A stretch of DNA of 49,776 bases, taken from NCBI GenBank assembly GCA_002435835.1, contig DIVM01000285.1, positions 1 to 49,776 on the forward strand, written 5' to 3'. Positions within the stretch are counted from its first letter, which is position 1, and every line of letters begins with the position of its first letter. The notes beneath the pieces are model-generated. The model made no database searches. It was not told the origin of the DNA and worked only from the letters and a program-made list of their open reading frames with translations. The position numbers were made by a program, and so were the translations under genes. The stretch is from Firmicutes bacterium UBA6132 (GTDB lineage: Bacteria; Bacillota_A; Clostridia; Tissierellales; Sedimentibacteraceae). This document shows positions 9,062 to 18,057 of this stretch, in pieces.

Positions 9062-10844
9062 AAAGATTGTATCAATTATTGGAATTATAGCTATTTGTTT
9101 TATAGGTGGTTATTTTACAGCAAAACAACTTTTGCCTGATGCAAATGAAGTTTCTACAGGACCTCAATATTCAACTAAAGAAGTTATAAGAGGTGATATT
9201 CAACAAGGTGTTAATGTAACAGGGCAGCTAAACGGAAATTGGGGAGGTTCAATAACAGCTCCAAAACCTGAAGGTGTAACGGATTCAAATGGGGCAAGCG
9301 TTACTGTCACATATAAAATTGAAGAAGTTTTTGTAGAACCAAACGATATGATAAAAAAAGATGATAAATTAGTCAGGTTGTCAGCAGAAAATCTTGATGA
9401 CATAGTACAAGAACTTAATGAGGGTATTAAAAGTAAACAATCAGAAATTGCTGATATAAACAATGAAATTAATGGTAAGTTAAAAGCGTTGGGTGAAAAA
9501 ATAAATAAAAATGTAAAAAGTTTAGCAGATGTTAATCCATACGAAGGCATTGTAATAAGTTCGCCTATTAAAGGTAGAGTTACTGATTTTAGAGTTGAAG
9601 AAGGAGAAATGGTCGAAGAGCCAACTATTGCGTCTATCATTGATGACAGCAAAGTTAAAATTTCCATCAAAGTAAACACTTACGAATATGCAAATTTAAA
9701 AGAAGGTCAAAAAGTTTTAATGCAATATGGAAGAGTTTTAGATAATGGAACAGTGATCACTGCATTTGATGGTTTTTATGAAGGAACTATAAAAAAATTA
9801 AATCCAAATAAGGTTCCAAACTCGGATGGCATGACATATGTTCACAGCGGAGTTATTGAAGCTGTCAATCCTGGATTAGTTCAAAAAGGTATGGTTGCTA
9901 CAATTTATACTGAAAATAATGGCAGCCCTGTAACATCATTATTTAACCGAGGCACAGTTGATTCTTATGTAAATGAAAAAAAAGTTTATACTACAATTTA
10001 TTCTTCAAATGATAGCACAGCAATTATAGCTACAGAAGTACCTGTAAGTGAAAATGAATTTGTTGAAGCAGGAGATATATTAGTAAGAATTGCAGGCAAC
10101 GATGTAACAGAATTAATTCAGCAAGATATTGATTTAATAAAGCAAGAATATGATAAAGTAAAAATGAAATTTGAAGAAATAGAAAATATTAATAAAAAAG
10201 TGGCTAAAGTTCAAGAATTATCATCTAAGCTAATGGTTAAAGCTCCTATAGACGGCATGGTATCATATGTTAATTATAGAGTTGGAGACACTATTCAGGC
10301 TTCTGAAACAAGTGATCAATGGTCATTGCAATTAATGGATGTTTACAATACTGATCAAATGTTTATTTACACCACTGTTTCAGACCTTGATGTATTATAT
10401 ATAAATCAAGATGCTCCAGTTAAAGTAACTGTTGATGCTTTACCAAATGAAGAATTTGAAGGAAAAGTTATGAGTTTAAATCAATATACTGACCAAAACG
10501 GAAAAACTGTTTACAACGTACAAATAAGCGTAGTAGGAAGAGAAGGTTTAAGACCTGGTATGAACACAAATTGTTTTATTGATTCAGGTAAATCAGAGAA
10601 TACTTTATTAGTTCCTATAGAAGCTGTTTTTGAAGAAGATAATAAACAAAAAGTAGAAATTTTAAATGACGCAGGTGAGTTACAAGTAGTGGAAATTGAA
10701 GTGGGTTTAATGAATGATATGTTAGTAGAAGTATTAAGTGGTCTTGAAGAAGGACAATTAGTTGTAACAGGCAGCACAAAAGATTTAATGCCTAGCCAAA
10801 CAGTTCCGGAAAATGATTCTTTATTGCCTACAAAAAATCAGTGA
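9054..10844 (+). CDS. HlyD/MacA-type membrane fusion protein of the ABC system
   Basis: A 596-residue protein with an N-terminal membrane anchor (about 5-22) and an extracytoplasmic body. It has two biotinyl-lipoyl-like segments (VISSPIKGRVTDFRVEEGE near 165 and LMVKAPIDGMVSYVNYRVGD near 395), each preceded by a short coiled coil, then a beta-barrel and a C-terminal region with LRPGMNTNCFID. MacA homologues are usually about 370-400 residues, so this one looks internally duplicated. It lies between the ATPase and the permease and should couple them on the outer face of the membrane. Translation is coupled to the ATPase by overlap. Confidence 0.85.
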   Translation: MYKKIVSIIGIIAICFIGGYFTAKQLLPDANEVSTGPQYSTKEVIRGDIQQGVNVTGQLNGNWGGSITAPKPEGVTDSNGASVTVTYKIEEVFVEPNDMIKKDDKLVRLSAENLDDIVQELNEGIKSKQSEIADINNEINGKLKALGEKINKNVKSLADVNPYEGIVISSPIKGRVTDFRVEEGEMVEEPTIASIIDDSKVKISIKVNTYEYANLKEGQKVLMQYGRVLDNGTVITAFDGFYEGTIKKLNPNKVPNSDGMTYVHSGVIEAVNPGLVQKGMVATIYTENNGSPVTSLFNRGTVDSYVNEKKVYTTIYSSNDSTAIIATEVPVSENEFVEAGDILVRIAGNDVTELIQQDIDLIKQEYDKVKMKFEEIENINKKVAKVQELSSKLMVKAPIDGMVSYVNYRVGDTIQASETSDQWSLQLMDVYNTDQMFIYTTVSDLDVLYINQDAPVKVTVDALPNEEFEGKVMSLNQYTDQNGKTVYNVQISVVGREGLRPGMNTNCFIDSGKSENTLLVPIEAVFEEDNKQKVEILNDAGELQVVEIEVGLMNDMLVEVLSGLEEGQLVVTGSTKDLMPSQTVPENDSLLPTKNQ

Positions 10845-10852
10845 GGTGACTT

Positions 10853-12223
10853 ATGCAAAACAAAGGAAATTTATTAACCCACCTGGTCAGGCTGAAATTT
10901 TCTGCTTTAATGGCATTTAACGGTATCGCATCTAATTTGCTGAGAACATTTTTGACTGTTCTTGGTATAGCAATAGGTGTTGCTGCAGTAGTAAGCTTAA
11001 TGGGAATAGGTGAAGGAGCGAGAAAATCTATAGTTTCTCAGTTTGAAAGTTTAGGTGAAAATGTTATTGTTATAAAATCAAATGTTGATACAGTGCGTTT
11101 TGAAATTGAGGAAGCAGAATCTCTTTATATTAGGGTAACAGGCGTAAAATATTCTACACCAGTTACTTATAACACAAGCATACCTATTAGGTGGAGAAGG
11201 GATGAAAGTGAAGTTGATTTAGTGGGAGTAAATGAAAATTATCCATTTATAAAAGATCATGCAGTTTCTACTGGAAATTTTTTTACATCACTTCATGTTA
11301 AACAGCGTTCTCCTGTAGCTGTTCTCGGTTTTAATGTTGCAAAATCTTTGTTAAATGGAAGAAGCCCAGTTGGCCAAACTATAAAAATTAATGGAATTAA
11401 TTATAGAATAATTGGTGTATTAAGCGAAAAAGGAGAAGGAAAAGGGGATGGAATAGATAATAAAATAGTAATTCCATATTCTTCTTCTTTGAAAATTTCC
11501 AATGAAAGAGATGTAAAAGAAATTTGGGCAAAATCTGAAAATGCAGATGATGCAGAACTTGCCATGGTTCAACTTGGAAGAATTTATAAGAAAAAGATGG
11601 GAATAGGAAACTCAATTGTTCCAGGGCAAAATAATGGAGGCAACGAAAACCCTGATCCGGGTGGAGAACCACCAAAAGATGATGTAATAGTTGAAGAGCC
11701 CGTAGTAGAAAATCCAACTGAACCTCAAGAACCTACGGAACCAGAAATACCACAGGAAAATATATTTAAAAAAGGCAATGAACCTTTGACTATAACAAGT
11801 TTAAATAAGCTTGTTAAAGAAGCTGATCAAGCTAATAGAATTATGACGGTTCTTCTTGGAGGAATAGCTGCAGTTTCTTTATTAGTTGGTGGTATAGGTA
11901 TTATGAATATAATGTTAGTTGCTGTTTCTGAAAGAACAAATGAAATTGGTGTTAGAAGAGCTTTAGGTGCAAAACAAAGTGATTTATTAATACAATTCAT
12001 GTTAGAAGCGATTTACGTAAGTATAATCGGTTGTGTTTTTGGAATTTTAATTGGAGCATGGGCAGTAAATATAGTTTCAAATTATGGACTATCTGCTGTA
12101 GTAAGTTTAGACTCTATTAAAATTGCAGTTACAGTTGCTTTGTTATCTGGTTTATTGTTTGGTATATACCCAGCAATAAATGCATCAATGCTACCTCCAG
12201 TAGAAGCTTTAAAAAGACAATAA
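10853..12223 (+). CDS. MacB-type ABC permease (FtsX family)
   Basis: A 456-residue permease with one N-terminal helix (FLTVLGIAIGVAAVVSLMGIG), a large extracellular MacB periplasmic-core domain, and three C-terminal FtsX helices. The conserved ERTNEIGVRRALGA loop lies between helices 2 and 3. The extracellular domain carries an unusual Pro/Glu/Asn-rich linker of about 50 residues near 260-305 (several PTEP-like units), not normally present. The ATPase is a separate gene upstream. The start ATG 10853 follows a GTGAGGTGA site. A strong terminator closes the operon. Confidence 0.9.
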   Translation: MQNKGNLLTHLVRLKFSALMAFNGIASNLLRTFLTVLGIAIGVAAVVSLMGIGEGARKSIVSQFESLGENVIVIKSNVDTVRFEIEEAESLYIRVTGVKYSTPVTYNTSIPIRWRRDESEVDLVGVNENYPFIKDHAVSTGNFFTSLHVKQRSPVAVLGFNVAKSLLNGRSPVGQTIKINGINYRIIGVLSEKGEGKGDGIDNKIVIPYSSSLKISNERDVKEIWAKSENADDAELAMVQLGRIYKKKMGIGNSIVPGQNNGGNENPDPGGEPPKDDVIVEEPVVENPTEPQEPTEPEIPQENIFKKGNEPLTITSLNKLVKEADQANRIMTVLLGGIAAVSLLVGGIGIMNIMLVAVSERTNEIGVRRALGAKQSDLLIQFMLEAIYVSIIGCVFGILIGAWAVNIVSNYGLSAVVSLDSIKIAVTVALLSGLLFGIYPAINASMLPPVEALKRQ

Positions 12224-12228
12224 AGTTA

Positions 12229-12266
12229 AAAAGAAGTTTGTTTACTCAAACTTCTTTTATTTTTTT
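12229..12266 (+). terminator. Intrinsic terminator of the ABC operon
   Basis: AAGAAGTTTG (12231-12240) pairs with CAAACTTCTT (12247-12256) around a 6-base loop; Ts follow. Confidence 0.8.
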
Positions 12267-12395
12267 AAAAATTATTATATAATGATTATAACCCAATAAG
12301 TTAAATTTCTGCTACTTGTCATTTTGATCAATAGCGAAAGAGAAAGGTATTAACCATACAATTTATATAAAAATTTATATTACTTAGGAGTTCAT

Positions 12396-13463
12396 ATGTC
12401 TATTTTTATCAGTGAAGTTAACTTAACAACGATAGTTTATTCTTTAATAATATTTTTTGTTGCATTATTATTTAAAAATTTTGTAGCCCATATATTAATC
12501 AATTTTATAAAAAAATTATGTAAAAATAATAATATTAGGGCAATTTCTGCTATTATAGATTCTATTGAAAAGCCTCTTCGCAATTTTTTGATTTATACAG
12601 GTGTTTATTTTGCTCTTTCTATATTACCTTTTAATATAGGAATTTCTTCATTTATTTTCAGGGTTTATAGAGCCTTTATTATTATTTCCATTGCAAGATG
12701 TTTGTTAAATTTAGTTTCAGCATATTCAATATATATTGAATCAAGAATTGAAGATTCGGATTCAAATACACATAAACCAATTGTCAAAACAGTTTTTCCA
12801 TTATTAAATAAAATAATTAAATCGTTAATAATTATAATCGCAGTAGTTGCTATTGCAGTGGAGTTTAATTTTGAGCAGCTAAGCAGCATTCTTGCTGGTG
12901 TAGGAATTGGAGGTGCAGCATTAGCATTAGCATCCCAGGATTTAATAAAGAACTTTTTTGGAGGAATAGTAGTTTTAACTGATAGGTCTTTTTCTGTTGG
13001 CGATATTATAAACGTTGATTCTAAACAAGGAACAGTTGAAGAGCTTGGTTTAAGAAGCACAAAAATTAGAACGCTTCAACAAGAAGTAATTGTAATACCA
13101 AATGCAAAATTTACTGAACAATCAGTTACAAATATTTCAAAAAGAAATTATATGAGAGTTAGTTTTAATTTAGGTGCTCCATACAACACATCAAAAGAAA
13201 AACTACAAATTTTAATAAAGAAAATAAAAAAAATGTTAGATGAAAATGAAATGGTAAAAGAAAATTCATCATTAGTTAAATTTGATTCGTTTTCAGATAG
13301 CGCTTTATTAATTTTAATTCAATATTTAATATTAACAACTGAATATAACCAGTATATGGACATAAAAGAAGAAATTAATTTTAAAGTTATGGAACTTTTT
13401 GAAGAAGAAGGTATATCATTTGCATATCCAAGCATTAGTTTATACATGGAAAAAAATGATTAG
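12396..13463 (+). CDS. MscS-family small-conductance mechanosensitive channel
   Basis: A 355-residue channel with N-terminal membrane helices and the MscS pore and beta-domain signature GVGIGGAALALASQDLIKN followed by FFGGIVVLTDRSFSVGDII. Such channels release solutes on osmotic downshift. The ATG follows an AGGAG site. The last codons and stop overlap a REP-like repeat beginning at 13463, and a second copy of the final ~20 codons occurs at 15060-15119, so the 3' border has been rearranged. Confidence 0.9.
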   Translation: MSIFISEVNLTTIVYSLIIFFVALLFKNFVAHILINFIKKLCKNNNIRAISAIIDSIEKPLRNFLIYTGVYFALSILPFNIGISSFIFRVYRAFIIISIARCLLNLVSAYSIYIESRIEDSDSNTHKPIVKTVFPLLNKIIKSLIIIIAVVAIAVEFNFEQLSSILAGVGIGGAALALASQDLIKNFFGGIVVLTDRSFSVGDIINVDSKQGTVEELGLRSTKIRTLQQEVIVIPNAKFTEQSVTNISKRNYMRVSFNLGAPYNTSKEKLQILIKKIKKMLDENEMVKENSSLVKFDSFSDSALLILIQYLILTTEYNQYMDIKEEINFKVMELFEEEGISFAYPSISLYMEKND

Positions 13464-13545
13464 AGACAATGGGGACGTGTTTAATCGTCTCTTTTTTGTC
13501 ACATTTTAGAAAAGAGACAGAAAAGTACGTCCCAACTGTCCCTAA
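13463..13545. repeat. REP-like inverted repeat pair, copy 1
   Basis: GAGACAATGGGGACGTGTTT followed by AATCGTCTCTTTTTTGT (13463-13499) is itself nearly palindromic at its ends (GAGAC...GTCTC). A degraded inverse version (AAAAGAGACAG ... GTACGTCCC ... CTGTCCCT) follows at 13510-13543. The GGGGACG/GTCTC motifs resemble dispersed repeats linked to TnpA-REP elements in clostridia. The second half overlaps the end of the minus-strand TRAP-like gene. A related copy lies at 14864-14901, on the other side of that gene. Confidence 0.6.
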
Positions 13546-14747
13546 GTTCCTAAATATAAATTAATTAATTCATCGTCATTGACTATCTCTCGAATTCTTT
13601 CATATATTGGTAAAGCTTTTTGTTTCATTGCTTCTATAGTTTCTTCAGGCAAAGTAAGTATTGTCATGCCATTATCTATCAGTATTTTTTTCATTTCTTC
13701 AATACGTTCATTTTCAATTTCACGTACGTATGTTGTAGCTCTTAAAGCAGCTTCATCAATTATTGCTTTCTCAGAATTACTTAAACTGTTATAAAAATTA
13801 TTGCTTGTTATAAATGTATCCACATCAGGCGTATGCTTAGTTTCTATAACATATTTTTGCAACTCATATAATTTTAATGAAACGAAATCTTCATATGGAT
13901 TAGCCGTTGCATCAATAAATCCATGCCTTAATGATGTATATATCTCACCCCAAGGAAGCGGAATAACTATTGTGCCAAGTGATTTCAAAAATGCTTCTAT
14001 ATCGCGATTTTGTATTGTTCTGACTTTAATTTCTTTAAAATCATCCATATTTTGTATTTCTTTTTTTGTTGCTAATTGCTTAAAACCCTCATCGACTATG
14101 CCCAATAATTTATAGCCGCTGTTCAAATAATCCGAGCTTATTTTTTCGAAGAATTCTTCATTATTTAAAACATTTCTAAAATCCTCAATATTTGAGTAAA
14201 CCATCATCATATCAAACACTGATAATTTTGGTACTAAATCAATTTGCGGGCTAATTGGCATAATTGTAAATTGAATATTGCTTTCATTTAATTTTAAATT
14301 TCGAAGCATATCTCTTTCTCTTCCCAATTTTCCATCAGTATAAATATTTATATTCATTTTACCATTGCTCAATTTATTTACTTCATCAGCAAATTTTTCC
14401 GCATAAATATAGTGTAAAGAATCTTTCGGAAAGGTAATACCTAATGACATTGAAAGTTCTCTAACATCATCTTGTGGCAATTCAATGTTTAATTTAGTTA
14501 CACAACCCGGGTAAATTTGTACTTTATTTATTTGAATTGGATTATGTCCTGATGCATATATTTTTAAATCGTATTCATTAAGTCTGTTAGTGGAATATAC
14601 TCCTATATTTGCATTGTTTACAGGCATTTTGTCACTTGAATATATTTTGATATCTAAAAATCCTTTCTCATTTTTATTTTTTGATTTTGTATCTAAACTT
14701 AAAATAAAAATATCATCCTTTGAATATTTGAAATCATAAAAATCCAA
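13542..14747 (-). CDS. TRAP DctP-like ligand-binding protein without signal peptide, with an N-terminal beta domain
   Basis: A 401-residue protein. Residues about 100-400 match the DctP substrate-binding fold: LGITFPKDSLHYIYAEKFADEV near the start, NGKMNINIYTDGKLG, the ligand-binding Arg in KVRTIQNRD, and a GFIDATANPYEDF segment. Residues about 20-92 look like a carboxypeptidase-regulatory/PEGA-like beta domain (VNNANIGVYST, then YDLKIYASGHNPI and VQIYPG), which clostridial cell-surface proteins often carry. TTG 14747 is chosen for its AAAGGAAG site. A GTG at 14870 would add 41 hydrophobic residues but lies in repeat DNA. No TRAP permease genes are nearby. Its role may be ligand sensing rather than uptake; that is inference. 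Confidence 0.7.
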   Translation of the reverse strand: MDFYDFKYSKDDIFILSLDTKSKNKNEKGFLDIKIYSSDKMPVNNANIGVYSTNRLNEYDLKIYASGHNPIQINKVQIYPGCVTKLNIELPQDDVRELSMSLGITFPKDSLHYIYAEKFADEVNKLSNGKMNINIYTDGKLGRERDMLRNLKLNESNIQFTIMPISPQIDLVPKLSVFDMMMVYSNIEDFRNVLNNEEFFEKISSDYLNSGYKLLGIVDEGFKQLATKKEIQNMDDFKEIKVRTIQNRDIEAFLKSLGTIVIPLPWGEIYTSLRHGFIDATANPYEDFVSLKLYELQKYVIETKHTPDVDTFITSNNFYNSLSNSEKAIIDEAALRATTYVREIENERIEEMKKILIDNGMTILTLPEETIEAMKQKALPIYERIREIVNDDELINLYLGT

Positions 14748-14863
14748 TGTTAACACTTCCTTTGTAAATTTTACATATATCATTTTATTCAAAACAAGAT
14801 AATTTGAAACAACAACACAGAAGAAATTTAAGGAGAAAATGAGAGAAAAAGAGACAATGGGAA

Positions 14864-14901
14864 GAGACACTGGGGACGTGTTTTAATCGTCTCTTTTTTT
14901 G
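14864..14901. repeat. REP-like repeat, copy 2
   Basis: GAGACACTGGGGACGTGTTT followed by TAATCGTCTCTTTTTTTG is almost identical to 13463-13499. A partial extra unit (GAGACAATGGG) lies just before it at 14851-14861. The two copies bracket the TRAP-like gene in direct orientation. Confidence 0.65.
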
Positions 14902-14969
14902 TTTTATTTCAAAATATTGGAGATAATTTGTGATTTAAATGACATATTAAAATTTATGGCTACTGTTTA

Positions 14970-15119
14970 ATGAACAATCATGTGCTTCTTATTAAAGAAC
15001 AAAATTTAGGTGACGTTTCTTTGATAATGCAAAGGATGTTAACAAGATATGCTGGTTGGTTTGAAGAAGAAGGTATATCATTTCCAAGCATTAGTTTATA
15101 CATGGAAAAAAACAATTAG
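14970..15119 (+). pseudogene. Chimeric ORF carrying a stray copy of the MscS C-terminus
   Basis: A 49-codon frame from ATG 14970. The last ~19 codons (FEEEGISFPSISLYMEKNN) copy the end of the MscS gene at 13407-13460, with a 2-codon deletion and one substitution. The first ~30 codons have no visible relation to MscS. There is no clear ribosome site. It is best read as the remnant of a second mscS copy or a displaced 3' end, left after recombination around the REP-like repeats. Confidence 0.6.
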
Positions 15120-15160
15120 TACATAATAGTAAAGGGGATAGTTTAAATAGAGGTGCGATA

Positions 15161-15490
15161 ATGACAATACCTAATAAAAAGTCAAGAAAAATAGTTGTAG
15201 GAAATAAAACATATAAGTGGATTATTTCACCTAAAGATAAATATATAATCCTTGTAGCTGAAAACGAGGAATTTAAAGGGAGAAGAATTGAAATTTACAT
15301 CAGGTCGGATATAAAAAATTACCATAGAAACAATTCTAACATCGAAGATTTAAATATAAAAATAATAAAACCTAAAGATGTAGAATTGATAATAGTTCAA
15401 GCAATAGAACAAGGTTGGAATGCAGAAGAAAAAGGTTCACCTATTATTTTTGATTTAGTAGGGGACTTATTAGTGAAACGAAAATCATAA
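15161..15490 (+). CDS. Hypothetical protein (109 aa)
   Basis: A small soluble protein with AGGTG at 15151-15155 before ATG 15161. The N-terminal part reads as beta strands (KIVVGNKTYKWIISP), followed by a helix in VELIIVQAIEQGWNAEEKGSPI. The latter pattern recalls a family of small uncharacterised bacterial proteins with 'GW.P...G.pf' endings. No catalytic motif is visible. It lies between the rearranged MscS patch and a convergent terminator. Confidence 0.6.
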   Translation: MTIPNKKSRKIVVGNKTYKWIISPKDKYIILVAENEEFKGRRIEIYIRSDIKNYHRNNSNIEDLNIKIIKPKDVELIIVQAIEQGWNAEEKGSPIIFDLVGDLLVKRKS

Positions 15491-15503
15491 ATTCATATGT
15501 TGA

Positions 15504-15535
15504 CTAAAAATTTAGCAGAGCTTTAATGCTCTGCT
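15504..15535 (-). terminator. Terminator for the AlaX-like gene (minus strand)
   Basis: AGCAGAGC (15514-15521) and GCTCTGCT (15528-15535) form a perfect 8-bp hairpin. On the minus strand it is followed by AAATTTTTAG, giving a U-rich tail for the gene ending at 15593. It lies between convergent genes and may stop both. Confidence 0.6.
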
Positions 15536-15592
15536 ATAGTAATTTTAATATAAACAATGCATTTGATAAAATTAAACATATTAATTCAAAAA

Positions 15593-16786
15593 TTATTCTT
15601 CAAATAAAATCTCTTTTGCTAATCTCAAACAATCATCACCTCTTAAAACATCACCAGTTCCTTGAAGTAAATAATTATTTCCTCCGCCTTTTGCGTTTAA
15701 CATTATCTTCAATTTTTCAAAAAGAGGTTTTAAATCTAATTTTAAGTTTTTAGATTGACCAACACAAATATTTATTAAATCATTATTTTCTGATATTAAA
15801 ACAGAAACATAGTCTTCTTTTTCAATTGTTTTTGAACAAATAGACTTTAGATCCTTAATATCCATATTATCATATTTATGAAAAATACAATTTAAATCAT
15901 TTGAATTAATTGCTTGAGCTTTAAGTTCTTCTGCATAAAATTTGTTCAAGTTTTCTTGTAAAGTAGAAATTAATTTTTTATTTATTTTGTTTTCAATTTT
16001 TAATTTTTCTATATTTTCACAAATTAATTCTACTCCACATGTGAGAAGTTTTGATAAATCATTTAAATCATTATTTTTTTTAATATAATCTTTTAAAGCT
16101 CTTTTTCCACATAAAAAGTATATCCTTGATCCATTTTTATTTTTTTCTGTTTTAACAACTTTAATAATGCCAACTTCACCTGTACTTTTTACATGGGTAC
16201 CGCCACAGGCATTATATTCAATATCTTCTATTTCCATAATTCTAAGATTACTCAAATTAGGAGGTGTTTTTCTTAAATTAAGTTTAAGAGCTTCTTCGTA
16301 GTTTAAATTTTGAAATGATATTTTTTTATTATTATATATAATTTCATTAGATAATATTTCAGCTTTTTCAATTATTTCATCATTTAATTCTTTGTCTATA
16401 TCTATTGTTGTATAATCAGAACCTAAATGAAAACCAACTGTGTTTCCACCATATAACTTAGCTATAGCAAATGATAAAATATGCTGTCCTGTATGTTGTT
16501 GCATGTAATCAAATCGAACTTCAAAATCTATTTCTAAATTAACACTACCTTCCACGGAATTTTTTACAACATGAATTATTTCATCATCTTTTTCTATAAC
16601 GTCAATTACTTTTAAGTTATTTAATATGCCTTCATCCTTTGGCTGACCGCCGGATAAATGAGGATAAAAAATAGTTTTATCTAACACAACTTCATATAAA
16701 TCATTTTTTTTGTCACAACTAACAACTGTTGAACATAAAGATGTTAAATATGAATTTTCTTGATATATTTTTTTGCTATTATTCAT
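15593..16786 (-). CDS. AlaX-type alanyl-tRNA editing protein with DHHA1 domain
   Basis: A 397-residue protein homologous to the editing half of alanyl-tRNA synthetase. It shows the zinc motif QQHTGQHIL (HxxxH) and the C-x3-H pair in NACGGTHVKS, within the tRNA-SAD fold, then a coiled coil and a DHHA1 domain with KGGGNNYLLQG near the C-terminus. Such free-standing proteins hydrolyse Ser- or Gly-tRNA(Ala). ATG 16786 follows a GGAG site. It is divergent from nrdR and ends in its own hairpin. Confidence 0.9.
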   Translation of the reverse strand: MNNSKKIYQENSYLTSLCSTVVSCDKKNDLYEVVLDKTIFYPHLSGGQPKDEGILNNLKVIDVIEKDDEIIHVVKNSVEGSVNLEIDFEVRFDYMQQHTGQHILSFAIAKLYGGNTVGFHLGSDYTTIDIDKELNDEIIEKAEILSNEIIYNNKKISFQNLNYEEALKLNLRKTPPNLSNLRIMEIEDIEYNACGGTHVKSTGEVGIIKVVKTEKNKNGSRIYFLCGKRALKDYIKKNNDLNDLSKLLTCGVELICENIEKLKIENKINKKLISTLQENLNKFYAEELKAQAINSNDLNCIFHKYDNMDIKDLKSICSKTIEKEDYVSVLISENNDLINICVGQSKNLKLDLKPLFEKLKIMLNAKGGGNNYLLQGTGDVLRGDDCLRLAKEILFEE

Positions 16787-16901
16787 TTAATTCTCCATTT
16801 TAATTATTTATTATATTATTATAACAAATTTTGAGAATTATTGAATAATTTTGTTTACTTTACGAAAAATATTTAGTAAAATCAATAAAGGAGGGATTGT
16901 T

Positions 16902-17375
16902 ATGAAATGTCCTAAATGTAATTGTCATGAAAGCAAAGTTATAGATACGAGATCTACGGACGACGGTTTCAAAATAAGGCGCAGAAGAGAATGCATAGAA
17001 TGCGGACATCGATTTACAACATATGAAAAAATAGAAGAAACTCAAATTGTTGTAATAAAAAAAGATGGAACCCGTCAAGGCTATAACAGGGATAAAATTA
17101 TCAACGGTCTTATTAAAGCATGTGATAAACGTTCAGTTACACTTGATCAAATTGAAGGAATTGCTGATAAGGTTGAAAAACAACTTTTGAATACATTTCA
17201 AAACGAGGTTTCTACAGAAGTTATAGGCGAAATTGTCATGAATGAACTCCAGAATGTAGATGATGTTGCATATGTTAGGTTTGCTTCTGTTTATAGAAAG
17301 TTTAAGGATATAAATACTTTTATGGATGAATTAAAAAGGATACTTGATGAAAGAAATCATAAAAGATATTTATAA
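16902..17375 (+). CDS. nrdR: Transcriptional repressor NrdR
   Basis: A 157-residue protein with an N-terminal zinc ribbon (C3, C6, C31, C34) and an ATP-cone domain (KKDGTRQGYNRDKI onward) that senses ATP/dATP. It represses ribonucleotide reductase operons. ATG 16902 is chosen for its AAGGAGGG site (16888-16895); an upstream in-frame start at 16851 adds residues absent from the family. No reductase gene is visible in the window, so its targets lie elsewhere. Confidence 0.95.
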   Translation: MKCPKCNCHESKVIDTRSTDDGFKIRRRRECIECGHRFTTYEKIEETQIVVIKKDGTRQGYNRDKIINGLIKACDKRSVTLDQIEGIADKVEKQLLNTFQNEVSTEVIGEIVMNELQNVDDVAYVRFASVYRKFKDINTFMDELKRILDERNHKRYL

Positions 17376-17395
17376 AAAATCGAAAGGAGCATATC

Positions 17396-18028
17396 ATGTA
17401 TATAAATATAGATGTTTTAAATATTACAAATGGAAATACAGAAATGATTGACACTGAATTCGGAAGGATGAAGATTGAAAAAGTTGAGGCAGGTAAATTA
17501 AAGTTAACAACAGGTAAAATTGTTGCTACTGATCCTATTTTAATGTATGACGACGAAAGTTATTCTTTAAATGTAGCCCCTAATACATATCCTGTAAATA
17601 TTTATGTTGGTAAAACTGAAAAAAGAAAAAGTCAAACTATACTTGCAGAATTAAAATTTAATGATAATATACCTGTTAAATGGGAATTAGCATTATATAA
17701 AGGTGAAAATTCAAAAGCATTTGGCCATGATGAATTCATGGGTTATGAAGTTGAAAATGGTCTTGGTTGTTTTATGGATCAACATGTAATGGAATTATTA
17801 GATGTAATGGACGAAGATGAACTTGAAAATTACGAAAAAGAGATAAAAACAAAAGTAAGGCATTCAGAGACAACATGTGCAGATATTATAGTAGATAAAA
17901 AAACAAATTCAAACATAATAGTATTTGCAACTGGGTGGAATCAAGGAGTTTTTCCTACATATTATGGATTTGACAAAAATAATAAATTAGCAAGGTTAGT
18001 TACTGATTTTATGGTAATTGAAGCGTAA
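17396..18028 (+). CDS. DUF4241 family protein
   Basis: A 210-residue soluble protein showing the DUF4241 pattern: a GKIVATDPIL start, an APNTYPVNIYV strand, then KWELALYKG, and the end segment IVFATGWNQGVFPTYYGFD with LVTDFMVIE. The family has no established biochemical activity and is often found as a single gene. It follows nrdR by 20 bases with a GAAAGGAG site and may be co-transcribed. A shared terminator separates it from the convergent corA. Confidence 0.8.
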   Translation: MYINIDVLNITNGNTEMIDTEFGRMKIEKVEAGKLKLTTGKIVATDPILMYDDESYSLNVAPNTYPVNIYVGKTEKRKSQTILAELKFNDNIPVKWELALYKGENSKAFGHDEFMGYEVENGLGCFMDQHVMELLDVMDEDELENYEKEIKTKVRHSETTCADIIVDKKTNSNIIVFATGWNQGVFPTYYGFDKNNKLARLVTDFMVIEA

Positions 18029-18057
18029 ATATATTGTTCAATAAAAAAATCAAAAAA

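Noticed and set aside
14748..14870. GTG start at 14870 for the TRAP-like protein, giving a hydrophobic leader
   Set aside because: The extra codons lie largely in REP-like repeat DNA and lack a ribosome site, while TTG 14747 has AAAGGAAG at good spacing. It is not fully excluded.
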